Assembly (NCBI GenBank): GCA_030635045.1
Contig: DAOVZP010000119.1
Coordinates: forward strand, 1-5,871
Length of the DNA stretch: 5,871 nt
Source: Bacteroidota bacterium
GTDB taxonomy: Bacteria > Bacteroidota > Bacteroidia > Bacteroidales > B18-G4
Direction: 5' to 3'
Made by a program: the position numbers and the translations under genes. The notes below the pieces were generated by a model, which had not been told where the DNA came from, searched no databases, and worked only from the letters and a program-made list of their open reading frames with translations. Positions 1 through 5,871 of the stretch are shown here, piece by piece. Numbering within the stretch: the first letter of the stretch is position 1; each line of letters begins with the position of its first letter.

Positions 1-2912
1 ACCCGCTGCCGAAGCTCAGATAACCTATCAAGGAGCAAGTTTTTTGAGGAATCAGCACTGTAATAGCTGTTTGCAAACACATAGGCCATGTCTATCTCCT
101 GTACATCTCCCGGATGAAAGGTGAATGGGCCGCAGGAGCCCATGCCTCTTCGATCATACGGGTTCATATCCGCTTCCTCTTCAGTCCACCATTTTTCATT
201 TTGGTTATATCCATCGTTGGGCAGAACACATTCTGTTCCCCAGTTGTAAGGATCAGTATCCCCGGGGAACATATATCGGCAGTAAGGACCTACAGCACCA
301 GAATAAAAGTGCCCTCCACCTCCGAAGCTTACCGCGGAGTCGTCCTTCCACAGCCCTTTCATAAATTTATAATACTCCTCATGAATGGCTGGATCACCTT
401 GAGGACCTCCACTACTATTGAAATAGGTGAATCGGGTGAGACCGTATCGTTCATCATCTACGATACCATTTCCAAAGTTCAGTCCTATCAGGCTGTGATC
501 ACAACTGCCTGACGGGTTATCGTCCAGGTCCGGATCTATGAATGGCCCAGCAAGGATAGTGTGTGATTGTGCTGGCGGGTGGTCACCATATGTCTCTGGT
601 TCATCATTACCATCCGGATCTTCACCGTTATACACATAAAAGGAATTTCCCATCACATGGCTTCCAACACGGTCGTCCCAGGCATAGCCAAGGTCGAAAT
701 CCGTGAAAAAGCCAAAATAGGTGTCATAATAAGTATTCTCAGACCTGTTGATCAGATCATAATGTATAAATATGGTATTATCCAGGATTGAATCATCCGG
801 GGCATCGTATGCATAGGCCATGCCATGGATCTCAACCAGCATAGGGGCTCCCTGGGACTCTCCATGATACTTAGCATCATTGGTTATGAAATACAGGCAC
901 TGCTCTCCCCTTATCAATGGGTAGTCGCCGGAATAAGGATCATAAATGCCGTCTCCATCCTGATCGAAGTATGGAGCCAGTTGTTCAGACATACCATTTC
1001 CGTCTCCATTTCCGGGCCATGTTGCTATGGGTTCTATGGGCTCGTAACCTTCCTTCCACCAATTATTGATATGGTGAGTGACCTTCCATCGGTCAAGTTT
1101 CCATATCCTGTTCCATTTCTTGAAGAAAATAGAGTCATAGTCACCTGAAAATACCGGGCCGGGTTGGATATCAATGCCTACTTGGCGGTAGCGCTCTGCG
1201 GCCACATGCAAGTAGCCCGTGTCATCAATTCCACCTATCCACAAGGTATTGCTGAATATGGTATGCTTACCACTTCCTTTCGGGGCTTCAAAATGAGGTT
1301 TGTATTCATGAATTCCTTCACCCAGGATCTCATCAATACGTGAAAATTGGAGACCACTGGCATTAAAGCCTGCATTAATATTGTTGATATTAAGGGAATC
1401 GTATGCGTGATTGTTTACTACCTCAACATATATTTCGCCCTCAGCATAAAATACTGGAGGATTTTGCATATTGGCTAATATGTATTTTAGAGTATCTCTG
1501 CCTGAACTTCTTGGGAATGGTCTGTACAGCATTACACTATCTGAATAAGTCTGAACCAATGCAAGTTCTGATTCCCAGCCCATTACCCAAACCTGATTTA
1601 TATCCAGACTATCTGGTATATAATCATTACTTCGGAAGTCAACAAGGATATCCATTCCGCCCCTTGTAACTGCTGAATCTGGAAATGTCTTCGGGTAGCC
1701 GGGATTCCATTCAACATCGTAAACGATAGGGATCCATTCAGAATAGTATTCCGGGGCATCTATTTTTTGAATACAATAATAGACAGTATCTGGACCAATC
1801 TGGCAAGGTTGAGGCCGGTAAATGATAGTGTCCTCGGTGTAATCTATAGTGCTAAACGGGTAGGACATGCAATATACATCCTTGATCTCAATCGCATCTC
1901 CGTTCGGGTCATGATCATTAGCCAGGACGTTCACGAAGATGTCGGTCCAGGCCATACCGCTCCCGTAATCCGGTTCTCCAAAGGGACGATCGGGATTTGA
2001 TTCAACTGTAATATATACTTCGGCTTCTTCTGAATATAACCATGGCTTGTTTTTATACCTGATCTTGTATGCAAAACTGGTATTTCCAACATAAGAGGTT
2101 TGTGCTGTAAACAGAAAATGATTGTCTTCCAGTATGATACTTGCATGCTGAGGGAAAGTGTATTCGAATATTTCTATTGTATCCCCTGATGGGTCGAGGT
2201 CATTGGTCAGGATATCAAATACTGCCATGATTCCTCCAGTGGCAATAAATGTATCGTTCACTGCAGTCGGGATATCGGGATTTTCTTCGATGATCAGGTG
2301 TACCCTGGCCTCGTTTGAATAATACTGGGTGGGCGTTTCCTTTTCTATGTTCACATAATTAAATCCGTATTCGCCCGGAGTACCATATTTCGATGTTACG
2401 GTCACATAAGATGCATCCGGTGCAATTACAACATCCAGCCTATAAGATGTAAATGACACTTCATCAACGATAAGTTCGTCACCATTGGGATCCATATCGT
2501 TTGCCAGAATGTCGAGATCTGCCGGCTCCAGGCTTTTAATGGTGAATGTGTCATTTACGGCATAGGGGACATCAGGATTTTCCAGAACATTAACATATAT
2601 ATAAGTATATTCTGACTCATCCAGGTACGGATGGTCATGTACCCTGTATTTCATTGAATCCCTGCCAAAGTAGTACTCAGAAACATATGTTACAATGCTA
2701 TCTTCATACCAATTATCTCCGTGTTCCGGATTCCTGAGGTTCCTGATAGATATAATATCCCCATCCGGGTCGTAATCATTCAAAAGGACATTCAGACTAA
2801 CGGGTACCTGGGATAGTGTTTCGGTGCTGTCAGGCAGCGCCACAGGTGGCTGGTTTTGAGCCAATAAAAATACCGGCAAAAAGAAGATGATAAGCAGTAA
2901 GATCTTTTTCAC
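1..2912 (-). CDS. Large secreted multidomain protein with five cadherin-like repeats, probable T9SS cargo (3' end outside window)
   Basis: I read this frame codon by codon from 2912 to the left edge: 970 complete codons, no stop, no frameshift. The chosen start is GTG at 2912, because it is followed directly by a signal peptide (VKKILLLIIFFLPVFLLAQ, cleavage probably after Ala18). No ATG is available in frame; the first upstream stop is TGA at about 2967-2969, and the only other GTG (2951) would spoil the signal peptide. Residues about 21-503 are five repeats with LANDxDPxGD-type acidic loops (see the separate entry). Residues about 505-970 form a second region with LWIGG (557-561), a calcium-loop-like DQDGDGIYDP (650-659), EIHGMAY (694-700), NRSENTYYDTYFG (722-734) and PGDVQEIDMAYVFA (934-947). 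From family knowledge, this arrangement is common in Bacteroidota surface proteins that end in a T9SS sorting domain; that end is not in the window. No enzyme active site is recognisable. A role in adhesion or surface structure is inference. The family-level call is solid, the exact function unknown. Confidence 0.93.
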   Translation of the reverse strand, partial: MKKILLLIIFFLPVFLLAQNQPPVALPDSTETLSQVPVSLNVLLNDYDPDGDIISIRNLRNPEHGDNWYEDSIVTYVSEYYFGRDSMKYRVHDHPYLDESEYTYIYVNVLENPDVPYAVNDTFTIKSLEPADLDILANDMDPNGDELIVDEVSFTSYRLDVVIAPDASYVTVTSKYGTPGEYGFNYVNIEKETPTQYYSNEARVHLIIEENPDIPTAVNDTFIATGGIMAVFDILTNDLDPSGDTIEIFEYTFPQHASIILEDNHFLFTAQTSYVGNTSFAYKIRYKNKPWLYSEEAEVYITVESNPDRPFGEPDYGSGMAWTDIFVNVLANDHDPNGDAIEIKDVYCMSYPFSTIDYTEDTIIYRPQPCQIGPDTVYYCIQKIDAPEYYSEWIPIVYDVEWNPGYPKTFPDSAVTRGGMDILVDFRSNDYIPDSLDINQVWVMGWESELALVQTYSDSVMLYRPFPRSSGRDTLKYILANMQNPPVFYAEGEIYVEVVNNHAYDSLNINNINAGFNASGLQFSRIDEILGEGIHEYKPHFEAPKGSGKHTIFSNTLWIGGIDDTGYLHVAAERYRQVGIDIQPGPVFSGDYDSIFFKKWNRIWKLDRWKVTHHINNWWKEGYEPIEPIATWPGNGDGNGMSEQLAPYFDQDGDGIYDPYSGDYPLIRGEQCLYFITNDAKYHGESQGAPMLVEIHGMAYAYDAPDDSILDNTIFIHYDLINRSENTYYDTYFGFFTDFDLGYAWDDRVGSHVMGNSFYVYNGEDPDGNDEPETYGDHPPAQSHTILAGPFIDPDLDDNPSGSCDHSLIGLNFGNGIVDDERYGLTRFTYFNSSGGPQGDPAIHEEYYKFMKGLWKDDSAVSFGGGGHFYSGAVGPYCRYMFPGDTDPYNWGTECVLPNDGYNQNEKWWTEEEADMNPYDRRGMGSCGPFTFHPGDVQEIDMAYVFANSYYSADSSKNLLLDRLSELRQR
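1404..2852 (-). repeat. Five tandem cadherin-like / Ig-like repeats of about 96 residues within the secreted protein
   Basis: The units cover residues about 21-116, 117-215, 216-310, 311-407 and 408-503 (96, 99, 95, 97 and 96 residues). Units 1-4 each end in a short Pro linker: ENPDVP, ENPDIP, SNPDRP, WNPGYP. Units 2 and 3 open with AVNDTF, and units 1-4 carry an acidic loop near residue 20-30 of the unit (LLNDYDPDGD, LANDMDPNGD, LTNDLDPSGD, LANDHDPNGD). Each unit closes with a beta-strand-like segment (for example EYTYIYVNV, EARVHLIIE, EAEVYITVE). This matches the bacterial cadherin-like/tandem-95 class of extracellular beta-sandwich repeats, where such acidic loops usually bind calcium. Unit 5 keeps the length but its loop is reduced to SNDYIPDSLD. 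The DNA of the units is clearly diverged, so these are old duplications. Unit boundaries are uncertain by a few residues. Confidence 0.85.
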
Positions 2913-2939
2913 AATCAGGGTATCGGTTCTAACTGCAGC

Positions 2940-2970
2940 ATAAGATAGCACAAAAACCCCACATGGTCAA
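2940..2970 (-). promoter_or_regulatory. Candidate promoter of the secreted-protein gene
   Basis: On the minus strand TTGACC (2970-2965) is separated by 17 bp from TATCTTAT (2947-2940). Read as a Bacteroidota promoter, this is TTG, 20 bp, then TAnnTT, close to the known TTG / TAnnTTTG pattern; it also resembles a classical -35/-10 pair. Transcription would start near 2933, leaving a leader of about 20 nt before the GTG at 2912. That would exclude the alternative GTG at 2951. The call rests on motif match and position only. Confidence 0.45.
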
Positions 2971-3012
2971 GGAATTTTAGGAATACGGTTGACTTGGGAA
3001 AGTTAAAGGCAG

Positions 3013-3083
3013 CTGAACTTCGATATCAGATAGCAGAAATCTGAAATCAGAAATTATTTCTGAATTCTGATATCAAAGTTCAG
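3013..3083. repeat. Imperfect inverted repeat, 28-bp arms, between the regulator and the secreted-protein gene
   Basis: The left arm is 3013-3040 and the right arm 3056-3083, with a 15-nt spacer. The arms pair at 24 of 28 positions; mismatches are at arm positions 9 and 19-21. The outer part contains the palindrome GATATC in both arms. A competing short hairpin is possible inside (3047-3054 with 3056-3063). The exact 10-mer GATATCAGAT occurs at 3022-3031 and again just outside at 3083-3092. The element is AT-rich, and neither strand has a T tract after the stem, so it is not a standard intrinsic terminator. It would fold in the 3' untranslated RNA of the regulator gene, starting about 38 nt after its stop codon. 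Confidence 0.8.
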
Positions 3084-3121
3084 ATATCAGATTTCATAAG
3101 CTTGCATTAATGGGAAAGGTA

Positions 3122-3883
3122 TCACTTTGAGATCCGGCTCATATGCTCCAGAAAAAGATCTTTCTTCCCCCGGGAGATGGGAACGGTGCTGCCGTCGATC
3201 ATCTCGATGTAGCCGCCTTCGTGCCTGATATATTTCTTCACATGCTCGAGGTTGATGAGGTGGGAGTTGTGGGTGCGGAAAAAGTTGCGGTCGGAGAGGA
3301 GCTCCTGGTATTCTTTCAGGTTGCGTGAGACAAGGTGCTTGATTTCGCCTTTCAGGTAAAACCATGAATAGCTCCGGTCGGCCTCTACGCGGATGATCTC
3401 TTTGGTATTCAGATATTCCATGCCGTTTGAAGTCGGAATTGCGAGCTTCGATGGCATGGCTGTCTTCAGGTTCTCAAAGAGGGTGCTGAAATTCACGTTG
3501 CGGTTGCTCCTGGTATTCCTGGCCTCCTCAACACGCTTCACGGCTTCAATAAATTCATTTATGTTAATGGGCTTAAGGATGTAATCCACCGCGGAGAACT
3601 TTATCGCCCTGATGGCATAGTGGTTGAAGGCCGTGATAAAGATCACATCGAAATTCTTTTCAGGAAAGCCGGCGAGCAGGTCGAAACCACTCCCATGCGG
3701 CATCTCAACATCGAGAAACACCAGGTCGGGCTTTTCCTTTGTGATCACCTCAACGCCTTCAATGGCTGAATAAGCTTTCCCAATGATCTTAATATTAGGA
3801 CAATATTCCTTTGCAATGGACTCGATAAAATTAACCGCATCCTGCTCATCATCCACAATAACCGTTCTGAGTATGTTAGTCAT
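3122..3883 (-). CDS. LytTR-family (LytR/AlgR type) response regulator
   Basis: This is a cytoplasmic DNA-binding response regulator of 253 residues, a normal length for the family. The receiver domain covers about residues 5-120. It has the acidic pair Asp11-Asp12, phosphoacceptor Asp58 in LVFLDVEMP, Thr84 in FITAFNHYAIRA, and Lys104-Pro105 in DYILKPI. A linker of about 25 residues follows. The LytTR domain spans about 148-250, with EYLNTKEIIRVEADRSYS, then FFRTHNSHLINLEHVKKY and a C-terminal VPISRGKKDLF, all typical of this beta-type DNA-binding fold. The start is ATG at 3883, with no in-frame alternative just upstream and no Shine-Dalgarno sequence. It lies 77 bp downstream of the histidine kinase gene on the same strand, so the two almost certainly form a cognate pair in which the kinase phosphorylates Asp58. 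Its targets are unknown; the secreted-protein gene 209 bp downstream is a reasonable candidate. Confidence 0.96.
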   Translation of the reverse strand: MTNILRTVIVDDEQDAVNFIESIAKEYCPNIKIIGKAYSAIEGVEVITKEKPDLVFLDVEMPHGSGFDLLAGFPEKNFDVIFITAFNHYAIRAIKFSAVDYILKPININEFIEAVKRVEEARNTRSNRNVNFSTLFENLKTAMPSKLAIPTSNGMEYLNTKEIIRVEADRSYSWFYLKGEIKHLVSRNLKEYQELLSDRNFFRTHNSHLINLEHVKKYIRHEGGYIEMIDGSTVPISRGKKDLFLEHMSRISK

Positions 3884-3908
3884 GTCACTTTATTTTGATT
3901 CCTGATTT

Positions 3909-3940
3909 CAAAAATCTATCCAGCTACCAGTAACCAGCAA
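3909..3940 (-). promoter_or_regulatory. Weak candidate promoter for the response regulator
   Basis: On the minus strand TTG (3940-3938) is followed after 19 bp by TAGATTTTTG (3918-3909). This resembles the Bacteroidota TTG-N19-TAnnTTTG pattern with one extra T. The TTG is the only one in the gap and belongs to one unit of the 7-bp tandem repeat. The predicted leader to the ATG at 3883 is about 20 nt. The regulator may equally be transcribed only by read-through from the kinase gene. Confidence 0.25.
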
Positions 3941-3961
3941 CCAGTAGCCAGTAACCAGCAT
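3920..3961. repeat. Six tandem copies of a 7-bp repeat (CCAGYWR) in the kinase-regulator gap
   Basis: The consecutive units on the plus strand are CCAGCTA, CCAGTAA, CCAGCAA, CCAGTAG, CCAGTAA and CCAGCAT, 42 bp in total. All six share CCAG; variation is limited to the last three positions. The array fills over half of the 77-bp intergenic gap and its last base is also the first base (on the plus strand) of the kinase stop codon. The unit length is not a multiple of three, which fits a non-coding position. The function is unknown. Confidence 0.85.
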
Positions 3962-5871
3962 TATGTTATGATCGGTATACAAATCTCAACCCTCGTACCG
4001 CAAGCTTCGCCATCATCATCTTTCATGTCAGTATAATCCACCCTCATTTCCTTCCCGTATAATGAGTTCACCAGCTTGAGCCGGGATTCGGTGATACTGG
4101 TCCCAAGTGAGCGGTGGTTCTCATTTTTGTTATTCTTTATCTCCATGGCTTTTTCGCGCCCGATGCCATTATCTTCTATGCTGCACAGTATGCAGTTTTT
4201 GTCGAGCTTCAGGCCAATGTGGATATATCCCTTGCCGTCCTTGTGCATCAGTCCATGGCCAATGGCATTTTCAACAAAGGGCTGTATCAGCATGGTCGGG
4301 ATCTTGTACATATAGGTGTCTATCTCCTCATCGATCTCTATCTTCCAGTCGAACTTTTCTTTGAATCTCAATGATTCCAGCTCCAGGTAAAGCTCAAGGG
4401 CGTCGATCTCCTCATCGATAGGTATGGCCGGGTGCTCACTGTTCTCAAGTGTTTTTCTGATCAGCTTCGCGAACTTGGTCATGTAGTTATTAGATGCTAT
4501 CCTGTCGTTCTGGAACACATAATACTGTATCGAATTGAGGGTGTTAAAGATGAAATGGGGGTTCATCTGTGTGCGGAGGTTCTTTTGTGTCAGCGCTGAT
4601 ATCCTGTGGTTCATGTCTTCCAGCCTCTGCCTTGATCTCAGGCGGCTGGTCCTGATAAAAAGGAATGCAATAACTATCACCAGGATGCTCAGGCCACCCA
4701 GTCCGAATAGAATATAATTATTCCTTTGCAGGCGCACCTGCATCAGTTCCAGTTCCTGTTCACTCTTTTCCCTTTCATATTTGGCCTGGGCCTGCAGGAT
4801 CCGGCGGTTATAATCATCCGACATCAAAGTGTCATTGTAGGCAGAGTGCAGCATAAAGTTATCGTAGGCAAGCTCGTACCTGCCCATATTGGCATACATA
4901 GCACTGATATCCTTGTAAAGCCATGCGAGGTTATAAACATCATTGGTTTCACCGGAGACTTCAATACTAAGTGTGTAATATTCAATGGCCTTTTCAAAAT
5001 AATTCCAGTCGCGATAGATATTGCCAATGTTTCCGAGGCAATTAGCGATCAGTTGCTTGTTTTTTATTTCTTTTGATATCTCAAGGTCTTTGAGGTATAA
5101 TTCCAGGGATTCTTCCAGGCGCTCAAGCTGGTAATATCCCCAGGCCATTCGGTTCAGGGTGTTGGCGATCCTCAAGCTGTCGCTGGCCTTTTTTGCGAGA
5201 TCGATCAGTGTCGAATATGTTTCAATCCCTTCTTCTATCCTTCCGTTTTCACGTTTTACATCGCCCAATCGTGAGAGGATGGTCATTATTGTGCTTTGCT
5301 CTTTATCCCAATCAACCAATTCGATGTATCGTTCGTAATATATTTCTTCCTGTGAATACTCGCGGAGGTTGTAGTATACCCTTCCCAGTCCCAGGTTTGC
5401 TTCAGCTTCAACATCTTTCATGTCCAGTTCCCTGGCTAACAGGATTGCTTTTTCGAAATCTTCAATGCTATTCACAAATTTTCCGCTCCGGTAATTAAGC
5501 CAGCCGGTGAATTTCATTAATCTTGCTTCATCCTCAGGATCTTTGCTTTTTTTAAGAATCTCGATAATAGGGGAGATCAGGCTCGCAGATTTCTTATAAT
5601 CCCCTTTGCTGTCGGAGACCTTTATCATTATCAGGTAAAAATCAATATCGGGATCCGAACCGATGTTCTCAGATAATTTAATACCTTTCTCGGCGTAGAT
5701 GAGTGCCGAATCGACCAGGTCATGGTCCTCATAATAGCGCGACATCTCAAGGTAGCACCTGATCCGGATGGTGTCACTTCTTTCACTCGAAAGGACATCG
5801 TAAAGACTGTCAATCTGGGTGTACGCCTGATTGGTGCAGGCTGACAATAACAGTATCGTTATCAGCCAACG
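3961..5871 (-). CDS. TPR-sensor, LytS-type membrane histidine kinase (5' end outside window)
   Basis: The frame is open from the right edge to TAA at 3961, giving 636 residues in view; numbering here starts at the codon 5871-5869. The TTG at 5847 is not the start: the frame continues upstream as RWLITILLLSAC, the hydrophobic core of a signal peptide, so the true start is probably a few codons outside. Residues about 20-350 are TPR-like helical repeats (for example ALIYAEKGIKL, AIEYYTLSIEV), predicted to be periplasmic. A coiled-coil stretch (about 355-380) leads to one membrane helix (about 385-406) and a second, cytoplasmic coiled coil. The His-kinase domain has the phosphorylated His439 in QMNPHFIFNTLNS. 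The HATPase domain has an N box PFVENAIGHGL (Asn535), EDNGIG (567-571) and LGTSITESRL (G590). All core motifs are intact. It should sense an envelope signal and phosphorylate the adjacent LytTR regulator; the signal is unknown. Confidence 0.95.
   Translation of the reverse strand, partial: RWLITILLLSACTNQAYTQIDSLYDVLSSERSDTIRIRCYLEMSRYYEDHDLVDSALIYAEKGIKLSENIGSDPDIDFYLIMIKVSDSKGDYKKSASLISPIIEILKKSKDPEDEARLMKFTGWLNYRSGKFVNSIEDFEKAILLARELDMKDVEAEANLGLGRVYYNLREYSQEEIYYERYIELVDWDKEQSTIMTILSRLGDVKRENGRIEEGIETYSTLIDLAKKASDSLRIANTLNRMAWGYYQLERLEESLELYLKDLEISKEIKNKQLIANCLGNIGNIYRDWNYFEKAIEYYTLSIEVSGETNDVYNLAWLYKDISAMYANMGRYELAYDNFMLHSAYNDTLMSDDYNRRILQAQAKYEREKSEQELELMQVRLQRNNYILFGLGGLSILVIVIAFLFIRTSRLRSRQRLEDMNHRISALTQKNLRTQMNPHFIFNTLNSIQYYVFQNDRIASNNYMTKFAKLIRKTLENSEHPAIPIDEEIDALELYLELESLRFKEKFDWKIEIDEEIDTYMYKIPTMLIQPFVENAIGHGLMHKDGKGYIHIGLKLDKNCILCSIEDNGIGREKAMEIKNNKNENHRSLGTSITESRLKLVNSLYGKEMRVDYTDMKDDDGEACGTRVEICIPIIT

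Noticed and set aside
114..1669. Plus-strand ORFs of 60-130 codons over this stretch
   Set aside because: They are antisense to a continuous minus-strand frame with clear domain character, and their translations show no family features.
2931..2964. Short leader ORF (ATG at 2964, 11 codons) before the secreted-protein gene
   Set aside because: It lies across the predicted promoter boxes, upstream of the likely transcription start, and has no ribosome-binding or regulatory-peptide character.
3013..3083. Rho-independent terminator
   Set aside because: The stem is AT-rich with several mismatches, the loop is 15 nt, and no T tract follows it on either strand.
3087..3365. 92-residue minus-strand ORF overlapping the end of the regulator
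   Set aside because: It overlaps the LytTR domain in another frame and is Pro/Arg-rich with no recognisable motif, so it is a shadow frame.
3920..3961. CRISPR array or attachment site
   Set aside because: The units are 7 bp with no spacers and there are no cas or integrase genes nearby.
4726..5076. 116-residue plus-strand ORF with hydrophobic stretches
   Set aside because: It is antisense to the kinase's TPR and membrane region. Its hydrophobicity mirrors the codon composition of that gene.
5845..5847. TTG at 5847 as the kinase start
   Set aside because: The frame stays open to the window edge and the upstream residues RWLITILL complete a signal-peptide core. Starting at TTG would cut it in half.

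Overview
The window looks like a chromosomal segment from a Bacteroidota bacterium, probably an environmental Bacteroidales- or Cytophagales-like lineage. This rests on gene content and style. There is a TPR-sensor/LytS-type histidine kinase next to a LytTR response regulator. There is also a very long secreted protein built from cadherin-like repeats and a body typical of type IX secretion (T9SS) cargo. No start has a clear Shine-Dalgarno sequence, and the promoter-like boxes fit the Bacteroidota TTG...TAnnTTTG pattern. No RNA gene, transposase, CRISPR array or prophage gene is visible.

All three genes lie on the minus strand, so transcription runs from right to left. At the right edge (3961-5871) is a sensor histidine kinase whose first few codons lie outside the window. 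It reads signal peptide (with a lipobox-like LSAC), TPR array, one membrane helix, coiled coil, His-kinase domain with NPHFIFN, and HATPase. A 77-bp gap (3884-3960) follows, most of it filled by six copies of a 7-bp tandem repeat (CCAGYWR). Next comes a LytR/AlgR-type response regulator (3122-3883). A 209-bp intergenic region (2913-3121) holds a 28-bp-arm imperfect inverted repeat and a good promoter candidate. The rest (1-2912) is the 5' part of one gene that leaves the window at the left edge: at least 970 residues, with a signal peptide, five repeats of about 96 residues, and a large C-terminal body. It has no ATG start and no stop inside the window, so simple ORF calling misses it. A manual codon-by-codon reading shows it open throughout.

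How the genes work together is inferred. The kinase would sense an envelope signal through its TPR region and phosphorylate Asp58 of the regulator. The regulator's LytTR domain would then bind DNA, possibly upstream of the secreted protein, where one 9-mer matches the published LytTR consensus. The secreted protein would be exported by Sec and then probably by T9SS to the surface. Each gene is an ordinary family member. The least explained parts are the two intergenic repeat elements and the kinase's N-terminal anchor.
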